Of a stretch of DNA of 64,000 nt, positions 27,781 through 37,340 are shown one piece after another. Position 1 is the first letter of the stretch. The number at the start of each line of letters is the position of its first letter. The notes beneath the pieces were generated by a model that saw only the letters and a program-made list of their open reading frames with translations, was not told the DNA's origin and ran no database searches. Made by a program: the position numbers and the translations under genes. Source of the DNA: Staphylococcus equorum (GTDB taxonomy: Bacteria > Bacillota > Bacilli > Staphylococcales > Staphylococcaceae); assembly GCF_029531845.1 (NCBI RefSeq), contig NZ_JAMBPV010000002.1:248001-312000 (forward strand), read 5' to 3'.

Positions 27781-27809
27781 ATTCTACTAATATATTCGTA
27801 ATACTTCAA
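27781..27809 (-). promoter_or_regulatory. Probable sigma-A promoter of brxA
   Basis: Minus strand TTGAAG, 17-nt spacer, TAGAAT, about 37 nt upstream of the brxA ATG. Confidence 0.5.
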
Positions 27810-27934
27810 CATGTGTGATTATTATATATAAAAGCATTGCTTGAATTCATAGAATTTATGTCTCGAACGGTTGATAAAACACATGTTAAATCATCAAAAT
27901 AAATATATCTTGATTTTAAAACAAAAGCGGTCAT

Positions 27935-27994
27935 TCAGACTATTTCTGCCCCTTTTACAAGTTGTTCTCTTTTATCCATAGGCTTATTTAACAT
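27935..27994 (-). CDS. Possible 19-aa peptide or gene remnant
   Basis: ATG 27994 is preceded by AGGGGTGGTG (5-nt spacing). Product MLNKPMDKREQLVKGAEIV, hydrophilic, no family recognised. It lies upstream of brxA on the same strand, separated by 190 nt. It could be a leader peptide, a conserved small protein or debris; the strong SD is the only support. Confidence 0.3.
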   Translation of the reverse strand: MLNKPMDKREQLVKGAEIV

Positions 27995-28133
27995 TAAAAC
28001 ACCACCCCTGTTTAATTTAAATAGATTATCTTATTTTTTGATTAAAAAAAGTAGTGATTTGGGCCGATTCCTGAAGGGAAATCACTAGACGAAGATTACA
28101 GGCTGAGACAGTGCACACGGAAAGTCTGCAAAA
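27995..28133 (-). ncRNA. Possible small RNA between the bkd operon and brxA
   Basis: Below the bkd terminator the minus strand carries about 85 nt of less AT-rich sequence (including GTGTGCACTGTCTCAGCCTG) that ends in a second intrinsic terminator: TAGTGATTT / AAATCACTA (28087-28052) followed by seven T. The loop is rich in C and G (TTCCC, GGCCC). A terminator with no gene in front of it suggests a short RNA or remains of one. No RNA family recognised. Confidence 0.4.
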
Positions 28134-28168
28134 AAATGTCAACAAAGTCAGAGACTTTGTTGACATTT
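28134..28168 (-). terminator. bkd operon terminator
   Basis: Perfect 16-bp stem AAATGTCAACAAAGTC / GACTTTGTTGACATTT with a 3-nt loop, then TTTT on the minus strand, 40 nt after the bkdB stop. Confidence 0.9.
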
Positions 28169-28210
28169 GTTATTAAACTTAAAAATAATCAGAATACCTA
28201 GTCAAATATA

Positions 28211-29479
28211 TTAATATATGCTTGTATGTTCAATTGAATATTGTTCAATACGTGTTTTTACAAAATTCATGAATCTACCTGCTTGAAGACCATCTAATAT
28301 ACGATGATCTATCGATAGACATAAATTAACCATATTGCGAATTGCAATCATGTCATCAATAACAACAGGTTTTTTAATAATAGATTCAATCTGTAATATT
28401 GCTGCTTGAGGATGGTTGATGATACCCATAGATGAAACAGAACCAAATGTTCCTGTGTTATTCACAGTAAAAGTACCGCCTTGCATATCATCAGAGCGTA
28501 ATTTTTTGTTACGCGCTTTGTGTGCAAGCTCGTTAATTTCACGAGCAATACCTTTAATGGATTTTTCATCTGCATTTTTTATTACAGGCACATATAATTT
28601 ATCTTCATCTGCAACAGCAATAGAAATATTTATATCTTTGTGCATAATGATTTCTGAATCTAACCAGCTACTATTTAATAGTGGATATGCTTTTAAGCCT
28701 TCAGCAACAGCTTTTACGAAAAATGCGAAGAAAGTTAAATTATAACCTTCACTTTCTTTGAAACTTTGCTTGTGATAATTACGCGTTTTCACTAAATTGG
28801 AAGCATCTGATTCCACCATCATCCATGCATGTGGTATTTCATTAACACTGTTCACCATGTTTTGGGCAATTTGCTTACGAACACCATTAACTGGAATCGA
28901 TGATCCAGGAGATGGTTCATTGTAATATGCCTGCTTTGTAACTTTTGGTGAATCTTTAGGTGCAACAATCGTAGAAGGCGTTTTGTTCGTACCAGCTTTA
29001 ATTACCTTTTCAATGTCTTTTTTTGTAACGCGTCCTTCAAAACCAGTACCAATAACTTCAGATAACTCGATTTGATTTTCAGAAGCAAGTTTAAAGACTA
29101 CCGGTGAAAAGCGTCCATTATTTTTTGGTTTATCTTCATATGAAGTATTATTCACGTTAGCATTTATGTCAATTGAATCAGGATCTTGAGCCTCATTAGA
29201 TTCTGATGTTTGTTGTGTATTTGCATTGTTTGTTTCTTGTGATTCATCACCAATGTCAACAAGACATATGACTTCATTTACCGCTACAGTTGTGCCTTCT
29301 TCTACTATAATTTCTTTTATTGTTCCTGAAAATGAAGATGGCACTTCTGCTGTTACTTTATCAGTGATAACTTCGCATAATGGATCGTATTCTTCAACAG
29401 TATCACCTACAGATACAAGCCATTGTTCTATTGTTCCTTCATGCACACTTTCACCGAGTTTAGGCATTTTGATTTCCAT
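28211..29479 (-). CDS. bkdB: Branched-chain alpha-keto acid dehydrogenase E2 (lipoamide acyltransferase)
   Basis: Core of the complex that makes isobutyryl-, isovaleryl- and 2-methylbutyryl-CoA, primers of branched-chain fatty acids. 422 aa: lipoyl domain with the lipoylated Lys in EVITDKVTAEVPS (~43), Gln/Asn/Ser-rich linker (~85-115), peripheral subunit-binding domain (FSPVVFKLASENQIELSEVIGTG, ~125-150), then the catalytic acyltransferase domain with the His of DHRILDGLQAG near the C-terminus. Last gene of the operon. Confidence 0.94.
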   Translation of the reverse strand: MEIKMPKLGESVHEGTIEQWLVSVGDTVEEYDPLCEVITDKVTAEVPSSFSGTIKEIIVEEGTTVAVNEVICLVDIGDESQETNNANTQQTSESNEAQDPDSIDINANVNNTSYEDKPKNNGRFSPVVFKLASENQIELSEVIGTGFEGRVTKKDIEKVIKAGTNKTPSTIVAPKDSPKVTKQAYYNEPSPGSSIPVNGVRKQIAQNMVNSVNEIPHAWMMVESDASNLVKTRNYHKQSFKESEGYNLTFFAFFVKAVAEGLKAYPLLNSSWLDSEIIMHKDINISIAVADEDKLYVPVIKNADEKSIKGIAREINELAHKARNKKLRSDDMQGGTFTVNNTGTFGSVSSMGIINHPQAAILQIESIIKKPVVIDDMIAIRNMVNLCLSIDHRILDGLQAGRFMNFVKTRIEQYSIEHTSIY

Positions 29480-29491
29480 GATTGTGCCTCC

Positions 29492-30475
29492 TTAAAATTC
29501 TGCGAGTTCTCGCATTTTAATTTTTATTTTATCTGGATTGATCATAAACTCGTCTTCAAGAGTTGGTGCAAATGGCATTGATGGAACGTCTGGTCCCGCA
29601 AGTCTCATTATCGGTGCATCTAAATCAAATAAACAGTTTTCAGATATAATCGCAGATACTTCAGAAATAATACTACCTTCTAAGTTATCTTCTGTAACTA
29701 ATAATACTTTACCAGTCAATTTTGCACGTTCAATAATTGTTTCTTTATCTAAAGGGTAAACTGTACGCAAATCAACAACTTCTACATTAATACCATCTTC
29801 AGATAACATATCTGCTGCTTGGATACAGTAGTTCACACATAAACCATAAGTGAAAACAGTAATATCATCGCCTTCACGTTTCACATCGGCTTTACCGATA
29901 GGCACAGTATAATAGGCTTCTGGTACTTCTTCTTTTAATAATCGATATGCTTTTTTATGTTCAAAGAATAGTACTGGATCGTTTGTTTCAATTGATGACA
30001 ATAGTAAGCCTTTTGCATCATAAGGTGTAGAAGGTATTACAATAGTCAAGCCAGGTGTAGATGCAAATATCGCTTCGACACTTTGTGAATGATAAAGTGC
30101 GCCATGAATTCCGCCACCAAACGGCGCACGAATTGTAATTGGACATTGCCAATCATTATTGGAACGGTATCTCATCTTAGCAGCTTCACTAATGATTTGG
30201 TTTGTAGCTGGTAAAATATAATCAGCGAACTGAATTTCAGCAACAGGACGTTTACCTAACATTGCTGCACCTATACTTGTCCCAACAATATTAGATTCTG
30301 CTAATGGTGTGTCTAATACACGAGCTTCACCATATTTTTCTTGTAATCCCAAAGTGACCCCAAATACGCCACCTTTTTTGCCGACATCCTCTCCTAATAC
30401 GAAAACGGCGTCATCTTTTTCCATTGATTGATCTAGCCCTTGCTGGATAGCTTCTAAATAGGATAATTTAGCCAT
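29492..30475 (-). CDS. bkdAB: Branched-chain keto acid dehydrogenase E1 beta
   Basis: 327 aa from ATG 30475 with AAGGAGG 8 nt upstream; the track-length extension upstream runs antiparallel to nothing but overlaps bkdAA in another frame and is rejected. Transketolase-like pyrimidine domain (FGVTLGLQEKYG, ETPLAE-type DTPLAESNIVG) and C-terminal domain. Forms the alpha2beta2 E1 with BkdAA, sharing the thiamine diphosphate site. Overlaps bkdAA by 8 nt. Confidence 0.94.
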   Translation of the reverse strand: MAKLSYLEAIQQGLDQSMEKDDAVFVLGEDVGKKGGVFGVTLGLQEKYGEARVLDTPLAESNIVGTSIGAAMLGKRPVAEIQFADYILPATNQIISEAAKMRYRSNNDWQCPITIRAPFGGGIHGALYHSQSVEAIFASTPGLTIVIPSTPYDAKGLLLSSIETNDPVLFFEHKKAYRLLKEEVPEAYYTVPIGKADVKREGDDITVFTYGLCVNYCIQAADMLSEDGINVEVVDLRTVYPLDKETIIERAKLTGKVLLVTEDNLEGSIISEVSAIISENCLFDLDAPIMRLAGPDVPSMPFAPTLEDEFMINPDKIKIKMRELAEF

Positions 30476-31466
30476 TGTTTGCGCCTCCTTCTTCGTAAAC
30501 GTGTGTATAAGTTTCATCTGCTGATGGATAAGGCGCTTGCTCAGCTTCTTTAGTTGCTTGATTGACAATTTCTTTATGTTCTTTTTCTAGTTCATCTAAC
30601 CAGTCTTTATCAATAAATCCTTCTTCAAGTAAAAATGCTTTGAATTTAAGGTTACAGTCTAAAGATTTAAGCTCATCGCGCTCTTCTTTTGAACGGTATT
30701 TATCATCATCATCAGATGAATGGGCAGTCATTCTTGTACACATAGCTTCTATAAGTGTTGATCCTCCACCATTTAAAGCACGTTCTCTAGCTTCTTTCAT
30801 CACTTTATACATAGCTATTGGATCATTTCCATCCACATGCTCGCCATGTATTCCATAGCCAATAGCACGGTCAGAAAGTTTTTCAGCTCCATATTGTAGT
30901 GAATCAGGAACTGAAATCGCATATTTATTGTTTTCAATTACACAAATGAACGGTAATTTATGTACTCCTGCAAAGTTTAAACCTTCGTGAAAATCACCTT
31001 GGTTTGAACTACCTTCACCGACAGTTGTCATTGCTATGTTCGGTTGGTTATCCATTTTCAATGCTAAAGCAGCACCAACAGCGTGTAAAATTTGAGTTCC
31101 TACTGGAGAACCTTGAGAAAGCATGCCTATGTCGCTTTGACCAAAATGAGAAGGCATTTGTTTTCCACCTGAGTTGATATCATCACGTTTACCAAAAGCG
31201 GCTAACATAGAATTTAGAGGTGTCATACCTAAATAAGTTACGAGTGCTAAATCTCTATAATAAGGTGAAGAAATATCACCTTTTTGCATAGCATAAGCCA
31301 TACCTATTTGTGTTGCTTCTTGTCCTTGGCAGCTAATGACAAAGGGGATTTTGCCTGCACGGTTTAGTAGCCACATACGTTCGTCTATTTTACGACCTAA
31401 GTCCATCCATTTGTACATTGCTTGTAGGTCTTCTTTTTCTAAGCCTACTGATTTATAATCAAACAT
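30468..31466 (-). CDS. bkdAA: Branched-chain keto acid dehydrogenase E1 alpha
   Basis: Thiamine-diphosphate-dependent decarboxylating subunit, 332 aa. ThDP/Mg motif GEGSSNQGDFHEGLNFAGVHKL continues to FICVIENNKYAIS (GDG-x-NN pattern, here GEG), and the phospho-loop-like region TRMTAHSSDDD is present. SD AAGGAGG before ATG 31466. Between lpdA and bkdAB, all in the same direction with gaps of 15 nt or overlaps. Confidence 0.94.
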   Translation of the reverse strand: MFDYKSVGLEKEDLQAMYKWMDLGRKIDERMWLLNRAGKIPFVISCQGQEATQIGMAYAMQKGDISSPYYRDLALVTYLGMTPLNSMLAAFGKRDDINSGGKQMPSHFGQSDIGMLSQGSPVGTQILHAVGAALALKMDNQPNIAMTTVGEGSSNQGDFHEGLNFAGVHKLPFICVIENNKYAISVPDSLQYGAEKLSDRAIGYGIHGEHVDGNDPIAMYKVMKEARERALNGGGSTLIEAMCTRMTAHSSDDDDKYRSKEERDELKSLDCNLKFKAFLLEEGFIDKDWLDELEKEHKEIVNQATKEAEQAPYPSADETYTHVYEEGGANNG

Positions 31467-31481
31467 TTTATTGCCTCCTTA

Positions 31482-32903
31482 TTAAACGTGAATCGATCTA
31501 TTCTCAACTTTTAATCCTAATTCCATTAATACTTCAGAAAGAGAAGGATGTGCATGGGTTGTTAAACCAAGTTCTAATGTTGAACCATTCATAAATTGGA
31601 ATAATGATACTTCATTAATCAGTTCTGTGACATGAGGTCCAATCATATTCAGCCCTAATACAGTATCATTTTCTTGATCGATCACGACTTCACAAAAACC
31701 ACTTTGATTTTGTGTGTCCTCAATTACAGCTTTACCAATTGCTTTAAACGGAACTTTAACTGCACGTGCTTTAATATTTTCTGCTTTAGCTTCTTCTAAA
31801 TTTTTGCCAATGCTTGCGACTTCAGGTTGACTGTAAACACATCTTGGCATTTTTAAGTAGTCTATCGGTAAGGGCGATGCATCAAACATATGTTCAATAG
31901 CAATGATTCCCTCTTTTGAACCTACATGCGCAAGTTGCAATTTACCAATACAATCACCAGCAGCGTAAATATGTTTATCCTCAGTTTGTTGATATTCATT
32001 GACGATGATATGTTTTTTATCAGTCAACTTGATTTTAGTATTATTTAAGCCGATATCATCAGTGTTTGGTCTACGACCTATCGATACAAGTGCTTTATCG
32101 AATGTAACTGACGTTTCATTCAGCGTTATTGTTATATTATTTTCATCAATTTCAATATTTTCTTCAGCTAGTTGCGTATTTTCATAGAATATTACGCCTC
32201 GCTCAGTTAATTCTTGTTTCAATACTTTTGCTACTGATTTACTTTCAGTTGGTATAATACGTTCTCCAGCTTCAATCACTGTTACTTCGACACCAAAATC
32301 TATTAGTAATGATGCAAATTCTAAACCAATTACACCGCCTCCAACAATTGCGATAGAATTTGGTAAATGCTCAAGTTTTAAAATGTCATCACTAGATAGC
32401 ACAATATTATGATCAAATGGTAAAAATGGAAGCTCCATAGGTTGAGAACCTGTACAAATCAACACATTATTATTCGGAATTAACTCTGACTGACCATCTT
32501 CAAATTCTACAGAAACAGTGCCACTTTGTGGTGAAAATATTGAAGGTCCTAATAAGCGACCAGTACCATTAAATACATCGATTTTATTATGGTCCATCAA
32601 ATGTTTCACACCGTTAAACATTTGATGGACGATTTCATGTTTACGTTCTTGAACACGTGAAAAGTTCAACTTAAAATCGTTTATATCAACACCAAATTCA
32701 CTAGAATTTTTAACCGTATGCATAACTTCAGCAGATTTCAAAAGTGCTTTTGTCGGGATACATCCTTTATGTAAACAAGTGCCTCCGATTAAAGACTTTT
32801 CTACAAGTGCAACTTTTTTTCCTAGTTGAGATGCTCGGATCGCCGATACATAACCGGCTGTTCCTCCACCTAATATTACTAAATCATATTTTTCTTCTGA
32901 CAT
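31482..32903 (-). CDS. lpdA: Dihydrolipoamide dehydrogenase (E3) of the bkd complex
   Basis: Reoxidises dihydrolipoyl groups of BkdB with NAD+. 473 aa from ATG 32903 (SD AGGAGTG, 5 nt). FAD motif ILGGGTAGYVSAIRA, redox disulfide GGTCLHKGCIPTK, NAD motif IVGGGVIGLEFASLL, second FAD motif YAAGDCIG, and the C-terminal catalytic HAHPSLSE. The operon-linked paralogue of the pyruvate dehydrogenase E3. Confidence 0.94.
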   Translation of the reverse strand: MSEEKYDLVILGGGTAGYVSAIRASQLGKKVALVEKSLIGGTCLHKGCIPTKALLKSAEVMHTVKNSSEFGVDINDFKLNFSRVQERKHEIVHQMFNGVKHLMDHNKIDVFNGTGRLLGPSIFSPQSGTVSVEFEDGQSELIPNNNVLICTGSQPMELPFLPFDHNIVLSSDDILKLEHLPNSIAIVGGGVIGLEFASLLIDFGVEVTVIEAGERIIPTESKSVAKVLKQELTERGVIFYENTQLAEENIEIDENNITITLNETSVTFDKALVSIGRRPNTDDIGLNNTKIKLTDKKHIIVNEYQQTEDKHIYAAGDCIGKLQLAHVGSKEGIIAIEHMFDASPLPIDYLKMPRCVYSQPEVASIGKNLEEAKAENIKARAVKVPFKAIGKAVIEDTQNQSGFCEVVIDQENDTVLGLNMIGPHVTELINEVSLFQFMNGSTLELGLTTHAHPSLSEVLMELGLKVENRSIHV

Positions 32904-32913
32904 GTTTGCACTC

Positions 32914-33975
32914 CTAACTATAAACTTTGGCAATTTCTTTACCTTTTAAAACAAGCGATGTGCGTGTCGCTAAAGCGTCCATTTCTTTTTCACCTGGATA
33001 AATTGTAACGGGTGCTATCCAATCAACATAAGATTGGATTAATGATGTTAATATTTTATTGTAACCCAATCCGCCAGTAAGGATAACTTGATCAACATTC
33101 CCTTTAAAAACGATTGCTCTTTCGCCAATCGCTTTCGCAACTTGATATGCTAAAGCATCAAACGCTAATTTTACATCACTATCTGATTCATATTGAAGTG
33201 ATAACACTTTTGTATCATTGGTTTTAAACATATTAACAAAACCACATTCTTTGCTTAAAAAGCGATTCATTTCTTGCGGTGTAAAATTGTTTGTATAGCC
33301 ATATTCATATAACAAATCATTTGGAATAGAACCTGCCCGTTCAGGACTAAAAGGACCTTCACCTAGCAAGCCTTCGTTTACATCAACAACAAGCCCCTGT
33401 CTATGTGCTCCAATTGTTATACCACCGCCCATATGAGCGACAATAACATTAACTTGTTTATATGTTCTACCGGATGAATTTGCATATAAGCTTGCAACAG
33501 CTTTTTGGTTTAATGCATGAAAAATACACCTTCGTTTTATGCCTTTGATACCTGTAACTCTAGCAATATCCATCAATTCATCTACAACTACAGAGTCAAT
33601 TGTAAAAACAGGTATTAGAAGATCTCGACTTAATTCGTAACCGATAATACCACTTAAATTAGATGCATGGTCGCCGTATTTAAATGTCCGAAGATCATTA
33701 TACATCATTTCGTTAATTGCATAGACACCACCACTTATAGGTTTTAATAATCCGCCTCTACACGCAATGCCATCAAAGTCACTAAATTTCACGTCAGCTA
33801 CTTTTTTTACAAAACGTTCAATTTCAAATCGTCGATGTTTGATTTGCTCTATCAGATTTAAGGAAGTAATTTCGAGGTCATGCCGTATTGTGTCATTATA
33901 CTTGCAATACGCATCTGTATAAATAGCAACCTTAGAAGATGTGCTACCTAAATTAAGCACTAAAATTTGAGACAT
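32914..33975 (-). CDS. buk: Butyrate (branched-chain) kinase
   Basis: Makes ATP and a carboxylate from (branched) acyl-phosphate. 353 aa; ASKHA motifs LNLGSTSSKVAIY at the N-terminus, AHMGGGITIGAHRQG, GPFSPERAG and ILTGGLGYN. ATG 33975 has AAGGTGAGG directly upstream; a longer frame to 34050 has no SD. Immediately upstream of lpdA, so Ptb-Buk would turn branched-chain acyl-CoA into short branched acids plus ATP. Confidence 0.92.
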   Translation of the reverse strand: MSQILVLNLGSTSSKVAIYTDAYCKYNDTIRHDLEITSLNLIEQIKHRRFEIERFVKKVADVKFSDFDGIACRGGLLKPISGGVYAINEMMYNDLRTFKYGDHASNLSGIIGYELSRDLLIPVFTIDSVVVDELMDIARVTGIKGIKRRCIFHALNQKAVASLYANSSGRTYKQVNVIVAHMGGGITIGAHRQGLVVDVNEGLLGEGPFSPERAGSIPNDLLYEYGYTNNFTPQEMNRFLSKECGFVNMFKTNDTKVLSLQYESDSDVKLAFDALAYQVAKAIGERAIVFKGNVDQVILTGGLGYNKILTSLIQSYVDWIAPVTIYPGEKEMDALATRTSLVLKGKEIAKVYS

Positions 33976-34237
33976 TGCCTCACCTTCTTTATTGAAAATA
34001 AAATAGAAAACTACTAACTTTATTTGCTCAAAGAACATGGATTTTATCATTATGCAACGGCTAGTTTATCTGCTTTTAAGTTGAAATAAACAGTCAATAT
34101 TGAAAAGTCATTGCATATAAAAGGCTTATATTAAACTATTTATAATATCCACTTATATTTTACATCAAATAGACAAAATATAAAATTAATAACCTATTTT
34201 TTATTGCAACAAGAAAAATGAGCCTTTGATAACAAGG
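33976..34237 (-). other. 262-nt non-coding gap between ptb and buk
   Basis: Very AT-rich with no ORF in any frame worth calling. In Bacillus subtilis bcd (leucine dehydrogenase) occupies this position; I see no translated remnant of it. A second promoter for buk onward is possible but no clear -35/-10 pair stands out. Confidence 0.5.
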
Positions 34238-34244
34238 TCATTTT
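34210..34244 (-). terminator. Terminator at the ptb stop codon
   Basis: AAAATGA / TCATTTT plus CCTT/AAGG hairpin whose 5' arm contains the ptb stop, followed by TTTTTC on the minus strand. If functional it separates ptb from buk or attenuates read-through. Confidence 0.55.
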
Positions 34245-35134
34245 AAAACCTTTAGTGCTAACAATAACGAATCGAGTTTGTTTTGTTTATTATCAGCTCT
34301 AGAAGTAAGTACAATGGGAAATTTTGCGCCTAAAACTAGACTTGCTACACGTGCATCAGCAAAATATGTGAATGACTTATATAATGCGTTGCCAACATCA
34401 ATATGTGATACAAGTAATGCATCGACGTCACCAGCTACAGTAGACTTTATATTCTTTTTAATAACACTTTCCATGCTTATCGCGTTATCAAAGGCTAGAG
34501 GGCCGTCAACAATCAAATAATCATCCGAGTCTCTATTAAAAATATTTTTGATTTTTTCAGAATCTGTAGAAGATTGGATTTTCCTTGTAACTTTTTCGAC
34601 AGATGATAATAAACCTATTTTAAACTGACCATAACCTAATGCTTTACTAAATACTGATAAATTTTTAATAATTTGTCTTTTTTCTTCTACCGACGGTGAA
34701 ATGTTTAACGCAACATCACTCATCATTAATGCTTTATGATAATTTGGTATATCGAAACATGCGACATGACTCAGAAAACCATGATGTTCTAAAAAATTCT
34801 TATTACTTAAAACAAATGACAGTAATGATGAAGACGTTAAATTGCCTTTCATTAATATCGACACTTTACCGCGTGATAAATCTTGTGCACATTGTTTAAA
34901 TAATTCATTTTCATCAACAAACGTATTAATGTGAATTCTGTTTAATAATTGTGCATCTATGTTAAAAGATCTTATAATTTCAGTTGGATCTTGTGTATCA
35001 TATAAAAACACTTCTATATCTGTTAAAGTAAGTGCTTCTAGCACGACTGACAGCATCTTTTCATCGTTAGCATATAAAATGGCTATATTACCCTTTAAAG
35101 TTGTAGACGGATTAATTAAATGTTGATATTGCAT
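34238..35134 (-). CDS. ptb: Phosphate butyryltransferase
   Basis: Converts (branched) acyl-CoA and phosphate to acyl-phosphate, the step before Buk. 298 aa of the phosphate acetyl/butyryltransferase family: MKGNLTSS motif, DIGLALNIS-like MSDVALNISPS, and the C-terminal DALLVSHIDVGNALYKSF with FPIVLTSRAD. ATG 35134 with AAAGGTG 9 nt upstream. Confidence 0.9.
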   Translation of the reverse strand: MQYQHLINPSTTLKGNIAILYANDEKMLSVVLEALTLTDIEVFLYDTQDPTEIIRSFNIDAQLLNRIHINTFVDENELFKQCAQDLSRGKVSILMKGNLTSSSLLSFVLSNKNFLEHHGFLSHVACFDIPNYHKALMMSDVALNISPSVEEKRQIIKNLSVFSKALGYGQFKIGLLSSVEKVTRKIQSSTDSEKIKNIFNRDSDDYLIVDGPLAFDNAISMESVIKKNIKSTVAGDVDALLVSHIDVGNALYKSFTYFADARVASLVLGAKFPIVLTSRADNKQNKLDSLLLALKVLK

Positions 35135-35186
35135 GAAAACCAACACCTTTCCCTATAAGTAAAGTAGTATTTATACGTTCGTATTA

Positions 35187-36866
35187 TTAATCATTAAGGT
35201 GATTTTGTTCTATCATTTCTTTAGCATTCTGACGCGTAAGCTCAGTAACACTTGCTCCAGAAATCATTCTTGCGACTTCATCAATACGTTCTTCACCAGA
35301 TAATTCTTTAACATGAGTAGTTGTTCTATCATCTTTAGAAGCTTTACTAATAAATAAATGTTGATCACTCATTGTAGCTACTTGTGGTAAATGAGAAATA
35401 CATATTACTTGTATGTGTTGTGCTAAATCTTTCATTTTCTGAGCCATCTTTTGTGCTGCTTGACCAGAAACACCAGAGTCTACTTCATCAAATAAAATTG
35501 CTGTTTGACCTCTTGTTTTGACAAAGATTGTCTTGAGCGCCAACATAATTCTAGATAATTCTCCTCCAGAAGCAATTTTATTTAAACTTTTAAGTGGTTC
35601 GCCTTTATTAGGACTAATTAAAAATTCTACAAATTCAATACCTTCACGGTTAGGTGTATCTAACGGTTTAAAGGAAATTTCTAGGTTCGCATCTTTCATT
35701 TGTAAATTTTGAATTTCCTCAACTATATTATCTCGTAGCGATTGAGCTACAACGCGACGTTTTTGAGATAATTTTTTACCTAACTTGAAAACTTTATCAT
35801 AAAGTGACTCTATTTCTTCACGTAATTGTGATGTGCTTTCTTCGTAATTTTCAATTTTGTTGATTTCATTGTCCAATTTATCTTGATAAATAATAAGTTC
35901 GCTAATATCTTTACCATATTTACGTTTCAAACTATTTAATACGTTCATTCTAGCTTCAAGTTCATTAAGGTACTGTTCATCAAATTCTGTATTAGTGAGT
36001 TCATCATATAGCTGATGCTTTGCATCATCTAATGTATAGTAAAATTGATCTACTTCTTCTTTAAGGCCGTCATATTTATCAGGCAAGATATCACTAATTG
36101 ACTGTAGTTGATTACTTAATTCATACAAACGATCGGTAATTGCATGTTCATCAGTTAGTGTTAGATGTGCATTGTTTAGTGCTAAGCTTAAATTTTCAGA
36201 GTTTTGAATACGTTTAATGTCTGTTTCGAGTTGTGATACTTCCCCATCCGTTAATTGTGCTTCCTGTAATTCTTCATGCTGAAATTTAAGCAAATCTAAT
36301 CGCTGGAGTAGTGCTTGATCTGCAGTTTCCAAATCTTCAAGTTCTTTCTTTTTAGCTTTATATTGATCAAAAGTAGATACATAATCATTAAGTAAAGATT
36401 TATATGTATCCTCTGCATAATTATCTAATAATTGTAAATGATATTTTTGTTTTAATAATGATTGCGTTTCATGTTGACCATGTATGTCTAGCAGTTCTTG
36501 CATTATTTTTCGCAAATCTTGCAGTGTAACAATTTGATTATTAACTCTACACATACTTTTTCCAGAACTAAAGATTTCTCTTTTAACTAATAAAAAATCC
36601 TCGTCTATATCAATTGATAAATCACGTAATATGGAAATGGCTTCCTTACTCTCATCGATGTCGAAGATACCTTCAATAATTGATTTCTTTTCACCATGTC
36701 TTACATAATTTGAAGAAGCGCGCATGCCAATGAGTTGTCCAATCGCATCAATGATAATGGACTTACCTGCACCTGTTTCACCACTTAATACTGTTAAGCC
36801 TTCATCAAAATGCACTTCTAATTCATCAATGATTGCAAATTGTTTAATGGATAAAGTTTGTAGCAT
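35187..36866 (-). CDS. recN: DNA repair protein RecN
   Basis: SMC-like ATPase acting early in double-strand-break repair. 559 aa: Walker A in LSGETGAGKSIIIDAIG (~29-45), central coiled-coil (~150-370) with many Glu/Lys/Leu heptads, ABC signature LSRIMLALK preceded by SGGE, and Walker B TAILFDEVDSGVSG. Follows argR by 21 nt, the usual argR-recN pair. Confidence 0.95.
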   Translation of the reverse strand: MLQTLSIKQFAIIDELEVHFDEGLTVLSGETGAGKSIIIDAIGQLIGMRASSNYVRHGEKKSIIEGIFDIDESKEAISILRDLSIDIDEDFLLVKREIFSSGKSMCRVNNQIVTLQDLRKIMQELLDIHGQHETQSLLKQKYHLQLLDNYAEDTYKSLLNDYVSTFDQYKAKKKELEDLETADQALLQRLDLLKFQHEELQEAQLTDGEVSQLETDIKRIQNSENLSLALNNAHLTLTDEHAITDRLYELSNQLQSISDILPDKYDGLKEEVDQFYYTLDDAKHQLYDELTNTEFDEQYLNELEARMNVLNSLKRKYGKDISELIIYQDKLDNEINKIENYEESTSQLREEIESLYDKVFKLGKKLSQKRRVVAQSLRDNIVEEIQNLQMKDANLEISFKPLDTPNREGIEFVEFLISPNKGEPLKSLNKIASGGELSRIMLALKTIFVKTRGQTAILFDEVDSGVSGQAAQKMAQKMKDLAQHIQVICISHLPQVATMSDQHLFISKASKDDRTTTHVKELSGEERIDEVARMISGASVTELTRQNAKEMIEQNHLND

Positions 36867-36887
36867 CCTTATATCACTTCCTTATAC

Positions 36888-37340
36888 TTATAATAAATTA
36901 AAGATGCGTGTCTTAATTTTTTCGCTTGCTGAATCATCTCTACAGATAATTAAGCAAGTATCATCACCACAAATAGTTCCTAAAACTTCTTCCCAATCAA
37001 TTTGGTCTAAAATTGCACCGATTGACTGAGCATTACCAGGTAATGTTTTTAGAACTAATAAATTACCAGTTCCGTCAATATTTACAAATGAATCCATTAA
37101 ATATCTACCTAATTTTTCTAAAGGATGATATTTTCGGTCGTTAGGCAAACTATAGACATATTGTCCAGCAGGCGTCGGTACCTTTATAAGTTGTAACTCT
37201 TTAATGTCTCTTGAAACTGTTGCTTGTGTGACATTCAATTCGTACTCATTTAAACGTTTTACTAATTCATCTTGTGTTTCTATCTTTTCATTTGATATGA
37301 TTTCTCTTATTTTTATATGTCTCACTGATTTTTTAGCCAT
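36888..37340 (-). CDS. argR: Arginine repressor ArgR/AhrC
   Basis: Arginine-responsive hexameric regulator of arginine synthesis and breakdown. 150 aa; N-terminal winged helix ([33 protein letters not shown]) and C-terminal arginine-binding/oligomerisation domain with [18 protein letters not shown] 37340 follows AGAGGTG by 6 nt; the ORF begins 33 nt earlier but without an SD. Confidence 0.94.
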   Translation of the reverse strand: MAKKSVRHIKIREIISNEKIETQDELVKRLNEYELNVTQATVSRDIKELQLIKVPTPAGQYVYSLPNDRKYHPLEKLGRYLMDSFVNIDGTGNLLVLKTLPGNAQSIGAILDQIDWEEVLGTICGDDTCLIICRDDSASEKIKTRIFNLL

